From Amaranthus tricolor (Eukaryota > Streptophyta > Magnoliopsida > Caryophyllales > Amaranthaceae), in NCBI RefSeq assembly GCF_026212465.1, contig NC_080053.1:11900270-11964269 (forward strand): DNA of 64,000 nt. Reading direction: 5' to 3'. Made by a program: the position numbers and the translations under genes. Numbering within the stretch: the first letter of the stretch is position 1; each line of letters opens with the position of its first letter. The notes beneath the pieces are model-generated. The model was not told the DNA's origin and did no database searches. It was given only the letters and a program-made list of their open reading frames with translations. Below are positions 27,540 through 38,900 of this stretch, piece after piece.

Positions 27540-27955
27540 GTGCCGGTTTTTGTCCAGCTAAAAGCAAAGCGGAATACGTTAGTTTTTTTAAATTAATTGT
27601 TTTCTATTATGTGTTTGTGTTATTTAGATGTTGTTTAATATCTTATTTACACCCTTTTTCTTTTTTTTTTTTACAGTTTCTAAATGAATAGCCGAGTCGA
27701 GTCGCTCCATTGGTGAGACTGGCTACTGTTGCGGAAATGACCCCCTGGGAAAGACATGCTTTAGATGTATACGTTTCTGATATTAGAGATTTATTTACCG
27801 GATGACAAGCTTTTAAGGGGCATGGCCCTTCATAGACTGTTGGTTTGTGTAATTGAACAATAATGCTTTTTACATTATAGTTAAATTAATTTACATCAAT
27901 GCTTTTATTAATTTACATCAATTTCATACATATTGAATTCCATCCACGTATTAAA
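27540..27955. other. Interior spacer of the composite MULE
   Basis: AT-rich DNA after the PMD gene, with a T-run at about 27657-27673. It may include the PMD 3' UTR. No open frame is recognised. Confidence 0.4.
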
Positions 27956-28090
27956 TCTCATCTACATGTGTAGTTAAACTAAATAATGATGTACACAATA
28001 GTATCACTATGGACTATCTACAAATTGAATCCCTTCTACATGTGTAGTTAAACTAAATAATGATATACACAATGTGTTACACTATGGACT
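27956..28090. repeat. 72-bp direct repeat, two copies
   Basis: TCTACATGTGTAGTTAAACT followed by AAATAATGAT and CACTATGGACTATCTA occurs at about 27960-28020 and again at about 28033-28095. It lies between the two convergent genes of the composite MULE. The unit contains the palindrome CTACATGTGTAG. Confidence 0.8.
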
Positions 28091-30940
28091 ATCTAAATTT
28101 ACAGCATCTTCGGCGGTGTTATTACGTTGTGGTGGTCGTGGCCCGCATAGTCTATTCCAAAGCAAAATCCTGCTACTAAAATGTGTTTCTATATGTCTGG
28201 AAGAATTGTCAACTGCTTCTCTCCGTGATTGTTGGACTGACGGCAGTGGAGATGAATCGTCGTTCATTAATAGTTGAAAAAAATGATTTCTATTTCACCC
28301 AACATATATGTATAACTTTATTTACACTATGCACACCCGCTGCTTTCCTTAACAAAAGAACCAAACAGTTGTACATCGGATTATCGTCAGAAAAACCATA
28401 ATAAGCAATGCCAATGTTAAGAAATGTTGCTGCAGAGTACAATGCCATCGGTGCTTCCATCCAGTGAATATAAGGAGCAGGTCCATTGCTGTGTGAACCA
28501 ATTCTGAATATAGCATTGTCTAACGCCTCCTCCGATAGATACACACTTACGTATTGGTCTCTGTTTATTTGCATTTCCATGTACATTGCACGTCTTAAAA
28601 GAGGCCATGCCTCCTCGCCTCCCAACTCTTTGACAGCAATAGCTCTAAAACCATAGTTACCATCACCTATAACATTAATCCAATCAAACAAGTAATGAGG
28701 GAAAATGTGCGGGATGTGATTGGGCCATGAAAACAGTGAAAAATCATGACCTACTGGATCATCTGCAATTATTGAAAATAAGGTTAGTAAGATTAAGCTG
28801 TAACAAACTAATTTAAATAACGGCAAGGAAAGTCATGTACCGGATAAGTTGAAACTAAACTTAATTCCAACTGAGGATTGTGTTTTCTGACCACCAGATC
28901 TACCACTGGATCTCCCGCAGGATGAAGATCTAGACCCTCGACCACGAAAAGATGATCTACTATATTCAAATGCGCTTTTATTTCTTCTAAGGGTTTTGCT
29001 TGTGGTTGGTCTTCCCTTTCTAGATAGACTTGCGTAAGGCTCAAGTATATCGGCTCCATCAGGGTGTAATTCATGTTCAAGTACCTGAGACAAGCGTCGT
29101 ACAACAGCCGAATCAGCTTTTAAGACTTCATCGACCAACAATTGAAAGTACTCTTTGCCATCGGCGTTTGCGTGCCGTACTCCTTTGTTGGTGTCATCCC
29201 CTATCTTTGTGTACGTCAAAGTACTCCAGAATGGATGAATGTCATCTAAATACAAAGCACCTTGTGAACTGATCAAAATATATAAATAACAAGCACACGG
29301 CAATCCATGGGTGCGTTGAAGTACACAACCGCATTTGTTAAGTACATAATCACCCAAATCTAACATACGGTTATGCTCAAGCCCCAACTGCTCCAAGGCA
29401 AAAATAGATACATGGCGATATAAAGGTCTAAAGAAATGATGTCACAACGACCTTGAAACAGAATTCATGGATTCCTGTAGCGCTTTTCGGATCCTGGCTT
29501 GCTGGTTTGTTATCTGTGCGTGTGCCCTTTTAAACAGGGTGTCAAATGAGCTATTACCGCTACCAAGATAATACTTGAAAGACGAGTGTTAGCTTTCAAC
29601 TCTGCTGGTAGTCTGGTCACCCATGTGTAAACATTCATTCGTCCATGCACGCACAAATTTTTCTTTAAGTGGAATCCATGTTCCAGCCAAGTATCGGACG
29701 ACCTTTCTGTTCCTAACCGACTAGGTAGTCACAATCGATTGCCATCTCTCTTCAAATTCGTCGAGTGTAGAACTTTTAACTAAGGGGTTTCATCTACTTT
29801 TCCTGAATACCTGCCCTTGTTGATTTCTTTTCCCGCCATACAACTTGTCCACCATGTTCCCAACGTCGTTGGCAATATGCCATATGCATAACAAATGCCA
29901 CACATCTACATTAAACACAACATTGAACGTAATTAGGACATATTCAATAAAGAGAACGACAATAATTAATCAACAAAACCTTTTTACCTGGAAAAACGTC
30001 ACGAATACCTGCAGATAAACCCTCATCTCGATCATTAACAATGACGCTAGGAGTCTGAGCTGTGCCAAAAATATCTCTCAATCCCTATAACACCCATGAA
30101 TATGACACAGCCGCCTCATCTCGCATCAAACAGAACGCAACCAAGAAGTTGTGATTAGTTGACGTCATTCCGATTACTTCACACAGTGGTCACTTTTGTT
30201 TGTTTGTTTTGCACGTTGTATGTTTCAACACAACATATGGCCACGTATGTATCATTTGGATTGAGGTAGGATTTGCAACTAATAATCTGGTCAAATCCCC
30301 TTCACTATCCAAGTCTTTCCAAACCACGTAGTTATGCTCTGTGGTCATATAAAGACAGTGTTGAAGGGGAGTCCTACCCTCCATCTCTTCTCTTCTAATT
30401 AACTGTCTAACATTGTATATTTGATTCATACTAGTAAAATTACCAAGAAAATTTTCTCTAATTGAAGTCATGATAAAGGCAGGTTGCATGCCGGTTGCAC
30501 TAAGTTGTCGTATGTGCTGCCGAATATCTACATTCAACCTATTTGTCCTTACATGACCATCTCTGTACACTAAAAATCGGTGGTTATGTCTACCTTTTTC
30601 CCAAGACACACCCTCACCGTCCAAGGTCTTTCTCCAGGTTTACGACTACTTGCTACAATCATATATTTACACTGACATGTTCTACTTTTAGAACCAGGTC
30701 GGGTAGCACTATCTGGGTTATGCAAATCACCCCTAATATTACCATAACGGTGACATCTTAAATACAAACTAACTCTAGAACGTTCTTTTTATTTATGCAC
30801 GTGTAAATTGAAAACCAATTGTTACTGCTATCTCATCGGCCCAACTATGTAATTCATCTACGAAATCAAATTCCCTATCCATAGCAAATCTACTAGAGTA
30901 ATCTACATTGTCTCCTAAGTTTTCAAAGTCTTGCAAATTT
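28082..30940 (-). pseudogene. MULE transposase with C-terminal OTU-like domain, decayed
   Basis: This would be the transposase of the composite element. The N-terminal FAR1-like Cys/His region (FDFVDELHSWADE, then CHRYG...CQCKY...GRHNHRF) is at about 30940-30530. The QIYNVRQLIRREE linker follows at about 30400. The catalytic domain starts near 30220, where the usual Asp-Thr-Thr is His-Thr-Thr (codon 30220-30222), and continues with VIGMTSTNHNFLVAF and VNDRDEG. Two short GT-AG introns (29906-29987 and 28763-28840) restore reading, as in DVFP-DVWHLLCIWHIAND and NLS-DDPVGHD. The SWIM-like finger (CGCVLQRTHGLPCACYL) is near 29320. The OTU-like domain (GDGNYGFRAI, HWMEAPMALYSAA) is at about 28300-28690 and its active-site Cys is Tyr (codon 28653-28655). 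The catalytic His region (NHFFQLL) lies in a shifted frame near 28270. Stops near 29430 and frameshifts make it a pseudogene. Confidence 0.87.
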
Positions 30941-30959
30941 AAAATATGAAATAAACCAT

Positions 30960-31129
30960 ACATTAGGTTATTAAAAAATTATACATACAAACATTAATAA
31001 TAAAAGTATTCAATAATAAATAAAAATTATAATTTACTTTAATAATTAATATTTAAATAATAACAATACAAAATATAAAATAAAATAATTGTAATAATAA
31101 TAAAACAAATTAATATTAAATAATAAGAA

Positions 31130-31186
<57 letters not shown>
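30960..31186. repeat. (AAT)n tract, left part, split by a LINE insertion
   Basis: AAT/TAA repeats lying just inside the right TIR of the composite MULE. They mirror the ATT tract at the left end. Confidence 0.9.
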
Positions 31187-31187
<1 letters not shown>

Positions 31188-32040
31188 GCTCCCATAACCT
31201 CAAGTTGGGCTCTAAAGAAGATCTGTAAGGTCAAAGATAGGCTGGATCAATAGGTGCATAATAGCTCTTACATTATTAAAGAAGTCTATCATGAGCTTTT
31301 AGGGATTGGGCAGCCAGTTGAATAGGCGGGTTTTGTATGAAATAGAAGTTCCATTCCCAAAGCTCGATTTATATTATGGCTAGCGATGAATGAGAGATTG
31401 AAGTCTAGAGACAAGTTGGCTGCACTAGGGCTCATCCCTATTGACACATGTCCATTATATGGTTTGATATCAGAATTTCATTCTCATCTATTTTTTGCTT
31501 GTACATATAGCCTTCAATGTCTTCGAGACATTTGGACATGCTTGGGTATTAGGATTGTTTGTGATTCCCTTGCTGATTTTGCATCTCGGAAGTGGAAGTG
31601 TGCTACAGCTAAGAGAAAGATTGCTACTATTGCACTATGCAGTCTTACGTATGAAATCTGGAGTGCTCGGAATGATTTGGTTTGGAATTTTAAAGTCCCT
31701 ATGGTAAGTAGGGTTACTAGGCAGGTGAAACTTGCAGTAAAGAGCAGAGTTTTGCATATCACAATCAAAAGCGTTAATTTACAATGCCTATGGATTAGGA
31801 ATCTTTTGGACTATGAGTAAATAGAGTATATTGTATAGCTAATTATTTTTTATGCTCTTTTGGGGTTCTGTTTCCTTGTGCACATGAAGAGTGAAAAAAG
31901 TTGGGAAACCCTTCCTAGAAGAGTAGAAGGGGTGCCCCTCTTTCATGCTGATGCAAAAAGGGAAATTGTTCTCTTGTTAAAGGTACTATATGTACTGTTT
32001 TGTTCAGGATTAATGAAATTTTTTCTTATTCCAAAAAAAA
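31187..32040 (+). mobile_element. 5'-truncated L1-type LINE 3' end (zf-RVT domain)
   Basis: This is the C-terminal end of a non-LTR retrotransposon polyprotein. SWALKKICKVKDRL, then SIPKARFILWLAMNERLKSR, HSHLFFACTYSLQC and KIATIALCSLTYEIW match the zinc-binding region after plant L1 reverse transcriptases. The frame closes with TAG-containing sequence near 31820. A 3' UTR follows and ends in an A-rich tail (about 32031-32052). The insertion sits inside the AAT tract, so its target duplication cannot be separated from the repeat. Confidence 0.82.
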
Positions 32041-32215
32041 CAATAAAAAAAATAATAACAATAATATTAATAATAATAAGAAGAAGAAGAAAATAATAAT
32101 AAATTACAAAATAATAATAAATTACAAAATAAAATAATTTACTACAACGTATATTAAATAATAATAATAGTATAAATTACTAAATAAATAAAAATTTATT
32201 TATATAATTTACATA
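32041..32215. repeat. (AAT)n / A-rich tract, right part
   Basis: Continuation of the AAT-rich microsatellite after the LINE tail, with an AAG run at about 32080-32092. Confidence 0.85.
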
Positions 32216-32241
32216 ATAATAATGTAAATAATAAAAAAAAA

Positions 32242-32336
32242 GAGGAGTCGCACAAAACGTGCGAGTGGACCACGGAGGAGTCACACAAAACGTGCGACTC
32301 CTCCGTGGTCCACTCGCACATTTTGTGCGACTCCTC
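32242..32336. repeat. Near-perfect 41-bp hairpin in the right TIR
   Basis: Arms 32242-32282 and 32296-32336 are reverse complements at 40 of 41 positions, around a 13-base loop. The arms contain repeated GTCGCAC and GTGCGAC words and GGACCACGGAGGAG. It is the counterpart of the GC-rich inverted repeat at 24293-24412. Confidence 0.93.
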
Positions 32337-32339
32337 CGT

Positions 32340-32723
32340 TTTTTTTCTAAAAAAAACACCCATTCAGATCGATTTAAGTATGTACTCGATCCGATTCATA
32401 GTCGCTTTCGTTAGCCATAGTAAATTAATTCCAGCAATCAGCTTGTTTAAAATCAAAGAACGTTTTTAGAGAGATTTTAAAAAGATAGTACCGTGTTTGA
32501 ATTCGTATATCATGCAAGGGCGCTACTAAAAATTCAATATATATAGGGTTGCGATAAAAATGTTCGGGATTACGTTTAAACTTTTTTAATGTTTTTAAAG
32601 TGATAATAGTGTTATGAAGTGAGATTTACGTTTTTTTAAACAAATTTTAAATTTAGGAGCAAAATCATAATTTCATTAGGGTTGACGATAAAATAAAAAG
32701 GACGGCGATGAATAATAATGCCC
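32340..32723 (-). repeat. Right terminal inverted repeat of the composite MULE
   Basis: The reverse complement of about 32440-32713 aligns with about 24055-24190, most clearly over the ATTTTATCG...AATGAAATTA block. The match is interrupted by small indels. Confidence 0.75.
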
Positions 32724-32731
32724 AAAACAAA

Positions 32732-33189
32732 AGTCTAATGAATCCAGAAGAAACCAAACTGCCCAAAAAGTCAAAAACAATTATAAATTAACTAATCTTT
32801 TTAAATAATCATTTAGGTCCTAATCTTTATATCTATCACAGACTAATCACCAAATTTATATATCAGTCAGCATGTACCGAAAACCAACAAATCAACTCAA
32901 ATGAAATAACCAAAGCTCACCACCGCATCATCATTAATCCTCATTACATTCTTTTAAGATTGCTATAAATATATGCTTTAAGGTGACAATTTGACAATTT
33001 ACCTACCTAGTATACAAAAATACACTTCTCTCTCTCATCAACGTCTCATGCTAGAAAGCCACTCCCTAGCCATGAAGCCAAGCTTCCCATTTGTAAGCCA
33101 AACAATTTACCCTTTTTTAAAGTCTTTATTCTTTGGATTCCTTGATTGACTTGAGTGTCGATGGAGCTATTCGAAAAATCACCCCTTGA
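32732..33189. other. Intergenic spacer
   Basis: AT-rich sequence with no recognised gene. A short CT-rich patch lies near 33025. Confidence 0.45.
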
Positions 33190-33935
33190 AAATGTTTGTC
33201 AAAACCGTTACGATGTTAAGAACGATATAAACAACAATGAACAAAACAATGTTTGACAATGTAAACTAAGCAAAAGAGACACAAGGATTTAAGGAGGTTC
33301 ACCCAATGATGGCTACGTCCTCCGTGGTGTGTAGTTTCTGTTTATATTATATCAAGAATGTATAAACAACACTTACAAATGAAAAATTACAATTGAGTAA
33401 GAGATAAAAACAAAAAGCTATGTATTTGGCTTAGAGGTTGTGTTTGATGTGTTTGATGTGTGAGTATGAGAGCTCTATATATAGTACTAGGTACATAAAT
33501 ATCAATAGCTCACTTGAATATAGTATTAATATAGAGTAATGAATAATATGAAATAACTCCAAGAATTTGAAAGGTCAAAAAACAGCATCCCATGCACATC
33601 AGAGGATCCGCTCGACCGGAACAGGGAGCTCGCTCGGTCGAGCGAGCATCAGATGCATTCTGGATCATTCTGTGTGACCGCTCGACCTACCAATAAGGCT
33701 CGCTCGGTCGAGCGGGTAGGTCGAGCGACCATTCTGCTTCCTCTGTCAGAATTCTGATCGAACAAACATAAATCAAATCCTTTATACTTCTTCATTAATA
33801 TTCATTAATACCAATTACTCCCACATTATTACACCCTTTTAGTTTCCACAACTCAAGAGTCACACATAAACACACACTTCAATTGTGCACTCAAGTCACA
33901 CATGTAATACCATTCATAACACCCCTAAACAAGTC
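33190..33935. repeat. LTR-like dispersed repeat with GC-rich palindromes (tentative)
   Basis: A block with the motif GGAGGTTCACCCAATGATGG then CTACGTCCTCCGTGG, which resembles a motif I associate with LTRs of plant retrotransposons. A TATATATAG box is near 33477. GC-rich CTCGCTCGGTCGAGCG words at about 33610-33730 form partial hairpins. A solo LTR is possible, but I found no clear target duplication or matched ends. Confidence 0.4.
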
Positions 33936-34629
33936 TTCCGAGATCTACATGACCAATCAGTAGTTCATTAGAATTGGCTGACGATAAATTAGAAGCTAAT
34001 GTTTGATTAATTTCCTAAGATCATGATTTAATCATGGAGTAGTTATATTCTAATTTAACTATTTTCGAGATAATAAATATTACTCTATTATTTAATCAAT
34101 TCTATTGTGATAATCATGATAATCTGGTTGATCCTCTTTACCCAAGATTTGTCTTCCTTTGTTATTCTTTTGTTTAGAGTTGGTTTGTGTTTCATAATCA
34201 ATATATTTATCCACTCTGCATTCATATTTGCATACCATTCATTTGAATTTACACCATTTTATGTGCTCAATTTAGACACCTAAGACTCAATTTAGGTATT
34301 TTCTATTATGAATTGTATCTTTGACTTTGGGGTTGAACGACAACCCTTGTCAACGTGCAAGTAAAATGTCAATGAAGAGTGATTTTATGACTAGGGAACC
34401 ATTATCATCATTATACCGAATGTAAAGGATGATCAGGATTTGAGGGTGATGGAAGATGGCAAAGCATACCTATAGAGGATGATGTGGCCAAAGAGTTCCT
34501 CGACTTAAAAAGACATGCAAAGGAATAACATGACAAGGCAATGCAACATAGACATTAAAACTAATAACATGACCAAAAAAATATTAAAGCAATCATAAAG
34601 GTCAAATCAATAAACAAGACATACGTGAC
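33936..34629. other. Intergenic spacer
   Basis: No gene or clear repeat recognised. Confidence 0.45.
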
Positions 34630-35460
34630 ATAGGTATAGTCGTTGGTGACTAACCAAGATGTAGGACAAAATTACGATGTCTCCACCTAGTTTGGATTAC
34701 TGATCTTAAATATTAAAACTTGGTTGTGTTCGTAACATCTTTTCTAATGGTCACCTGAGGTTCTCTCACTATCTCTCCCCCCACTAAAATTGCGCCAAAA
34801 GTATTCCCTTTTAGAGCGACTTATTCACGACCCTTTTCCTTCCTTAGCCTCCCTCCAATGCTCTAGCCTTGTATTGACTTCTTCACTTGTCTCACTACAA
34901 GCAAAATATCATCAGTGAATAGCATGCACCAAGGAAGATTTTCACGAATGTGTTTGGATAACTTATCAAGTATTATAGAAAATAAGAAAGGGCTTATGGC
35001 TAATCCCGAGTGCAAACACTTCTATCGGAAAAAGGCTTAGTTTACCATATAGGTGACCGAATGCTAGTCGTGGTTCCAATATACATATCTTGTACTACCT
35101 TAATATACTTTAATGGTATTCCTTTAGCCTAGAGGCTATCCCATATAACGGTCCTTGATACACTATCATATGTCTTCTCCATATCAATGACACCATATGC
35201 AAATCCTTCTTTCTTTCCCTTACTTCTCGATCAACCCCCCTATGATGTGAATAACTTCATTGGCGGTTGGTCTTGACAAAACCCAAATTGATTCTCGTTG
35301 AGTGTTGTTTTCGTCTGACCCTCCTCTTCATTACTCTCTCCCACAACTTCAATGTGTGGCAGAGAAGTTTGATTCCTCTATAATTTCTACATAATTGAGC
35401 ATTGCTTTTGTTTTTATATAGTGAAATAAGTGTGCTTCCACTCCATTCATTTGGCATCCA
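34630..35460 (-). mobile_element. RTE-type LINE reverse transcriptase remnant
   Basis: The minus strand reads through the RT domain of an RTE-like LINE. NEWSGSTLISLYKNKSNAQ and CRNYRGIKLLCHTLKLWERV are at 35257-35457. The catalytic region LFTDDILLV lies near 34900 in another frame, then NTRLEHWREA and the C-terminal block near 34700. Numerous stops and frameshifts show it is old. It lies just downstream of the ELMO gene. Confidence 0.82.
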
Positions 35461-35920
35461 AGGGAATCAATTTTTAATATTAGAACTAGGCCTCCAAAAT
35501 GCTGTAGGCGACCAATATAGTCTTCTAAAAAGACGAGGAACACAAAAGGATTATTATAAGTTATTGAAGGAAATGCCATTTTAGGAACTTCACCATTAGA
35601 ACATTGAGTCCCAAACTATAATCTCCAAAATTAAAATAGTTGAGTCTCATCTTGCAGGTAAACATCTTAGGTTGTCTTGGGACCCAAAATAGGAGCTCAG
35701 CAATGCAGATGGTCTAATAAGACTACCAAATTTTAAAGTACACAGAAGTATGACTATACATATTTTAAAATGTAACTCTATATAACCAAAACATTTTACA
35801 TTATTCTGCATGATTCAGTTTTTGACAAAGTCACACTTGACCTTCATAAAAAGACGTTAGCGTATCCAATATACAGAACACCGAAATATTTGTTCGAGGG
35901 CTATATTTCGTCAGGGGCGC

Positions 35921-38900
35921 TCATCTTCTCAATAGGTTATAAGCAGGCAAATCTTTTATACTGCAGATGTCTTCCAGCGCAAGCTCCCGCTCTAGTTGAG
36001 CTCTTGTTGATTTAAGAACATCCTGGAGAGCATCATCCCAAAACAATTACAAATGAAACTCCACGGGGAAGTGTGCTAATTGAAGCAGCTTATAGAAAAT
36101 TTACGAGGGAAGATAAAGGACAAACATTGAATTCCATATATGATGCACGTTTTGCTAGCCATTGTGCATCCATCATTTGAAAGGCTACACAATAAAGATC
36201 ATCGAATGCCATTTCATCTTCTCCAAGTAATTGTAGAAATCTTAATCCTGCGGTGGAAGTTGGCTTTCCTGCAAACAAAATTGAATTCGTTGCTTATCAT
36301 CCCCTCTTTTAAAACAATGAATTGCTTAGTCTTAGGTCTCACTTTCTTCTCCCTGCTTTTTCAACATAATTTATTTATTGACCATATTAACATAATTCCC
36401 AACACAAGTCTTATGAATAGTGTGCAGAAAGAATAAACATATACTCAAAGAAAACATCATCCTTCTGCCTTCCTTGACATAGTAGAAAATGTATGGATTA
36501 TAGTGCAAAAACAAGGTCGAATCACGTCGCATCGGCTATGTTGCAAAGGTATTCAAAAATACCAAAATGATATTTCCCGGGTCGTAAAGGTATAAAAAAA
36601 CCACGTTTTAGGCTTTTTCGAGGGATATTGAGCCTTCGGTCAATAGTTAAGAGTTGTGATGTTCGCAGCACTCTTGTTATTGCATCACCATTCTACTACT
36701 ACGATTCGCAACCTCTAGGTGCATTTTTGCAATATAGTAAGCAATGTCGTACCTAGGGTTACATGCAATCTTTCACGATCCTAATAATTGAAAGAGACCA
36801 TTTGACCATACAGGTGACAGTGAATCACTAACCAGATTGAAGATCTAACATTTGTGCCAGCACAAATGAAATATTGATGCCAGCTACAGCAAAAGGGTAT
36901 TCCCATTCAGCTCTTTGTCCATCTTGCTTATGCAACAAGCACTGGAAAGACTCCTGCATTAGAAATATAAAATCCATCCAATCCATATCAGGTTGACCAC
37001 ATTATCTTGTGGGAAAAACAATTCCAGCTCAAAGGAACAAATAATTTCTGCTACTTTGTATAAAAACCTTTACGGAGACGGCTCTTGTTTGAGTGATTAC
37101 AGAATTAACTAGTGGTTGTTCGATTTCTTTGGTTACTTTGACTATTGTTAAAGGCTGGCTTGCTATTAGTTGGTTCTCTGCAAATAAAGAGTCTTCCCCA
37201 CCAAACCTTCCTAATATCTGGGTTTTGGGAATGCCATTATTTGAAGATCTTAAGCATGGGTTGTTTATCATTAAAGCTCAATGGATTTGTAGGCTTTTGG
37301 GTTTGGCTGATTAATTATTAAAAACCTCATTTCAACTTTCTATGGTTACAGAAAAACGGAAGGTCTCTAGTTGGAGTAGTTGCATACATTCCCACCCCCA
37401 CCCCCACCCCTTCCCACCCGATCCCACCTAGGTGTAGTAACCGTGTAAGCCACTTAATGACATTGGAATAACGGAATCTTGTATCAGATTATAAGTCCTC
37501 ACCAATAACGTGTCATTTCTACAAAGGCAATAGTAAAAAGATGACTGGATATGCCTTGGAAATAAACCATTCAAATTTTGACCCAACCCGGAACCCGTTT
37601 TCTAAATTTGGCGAACTTTTGTGTTCTACATCAATATATTTGCCTTATAAGCTAATATTTTTTCATTAAGTTTATTACTAGAGTCAAACTCTTTTTGGCC
37701 CAATATAATAAGGAAAACCAATTTTTTAATTTGAGTGAAAAAAATACATTGCATTTTTTAGCTCTGTTACAGCAATAAGAATAAAATCAAAAAATCTGAC
37801 TCGTTGTATCAAACCTCACACCTGAAACTGAACTGGTCAACTTGACAAGTCTACTTGGAAGTCACGAATGATAGAACTGGAAAGAAAAACTTCACCAGAT
37901 GGCCAAAAGAGCAAGTCAACTGAGAAGCATTAGCAAGTTAATGCCACCAAAGGCAGAGAAAACAAAGATGCATGTAAAGCTGTGTAGTTCGCATTTATGA
38001 AATATGGTACTGATGGCTTTAGTCCACTTAATTTGAAAATATGGTATGCTAGCCTAAGTGGTACACAGGTCCGTCATATTGCAGCAAAGCAATGTGGTAT
38101 GGATGGTTTCAGTCCATTTAATTTGAAAAGGGAAACCCCAATAGAAGCTAGTGCCAAGCTTGATGAAAATATCAGATTAGGTAGCCATCATAATGCTGTA
38201 AAGATTACATAAGGACAGTAAAAGAGTTGAGAGCTGTCAAGTAGCCAGAGTAGTCAATGAGGCGAAGTAAAGCATTTTTCAGCACTGAAATTAGATTTGA
38301 AGATCATGGCTTATGACAATTTTCTCTTAGCATTGCTAACCCACAGCCTATTATACTTTGCAAGATCTAGAGACAGTTTTGTAATTTCCAGTTTCATATT
38401 CAGCCAACTTTGAAACAGAAACAGAGTACATTGAGAATATTATGATGCATTTTCCATATGAAAGCAAAAGGTCAACAATTAGAAAATTCAAAAATCAGAG
38501 AGTTGGTAACAAACCGGATACTTCTCAGCAAAATATATGAGATTCTCGAGAGATATAAATCCTCCACCCCTAGAAAAGAAGATAATGAGATTATGTGAAA
38601 TTGTGGGACATTTATTGTAAAATTAAGCATCCAACATTTGGCCAACCTAAAATCTGTTGAGGGATCGGTGCCTTGCCACCCCATTTCTTTCCAGAGCTCT
38701 GACTTAAGAGGTGGGATCTCCCTAGTGGGAAAGGCCAACCTCCACAACTTCTTGAGCGCATCCTGGAACATATGATTTGAATAATTAGTTTCATAAGATA
38801 CTAGCAAATATACATCCAATATACAAGGAAGTTTCACCATCTCTTTAAGTACTAGCACACAATGTGGAAGGAGTTAGAAAGAAGCAAAACAATCCATTTA

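Noticed and set aside
29397..29425. A 25-base GT...AG interval that would remove a stop in the transposase-OTU gene
   Set aside because: It is far too short for a plant intron. A nonsense mutation is the better explanation.
37029..37314. Overlapping open frames on both strands, 73-80 aa
   Set aside because: They lie within an ELMO intron, show no family resemblance that I recognise, and are no longer than chance allows.
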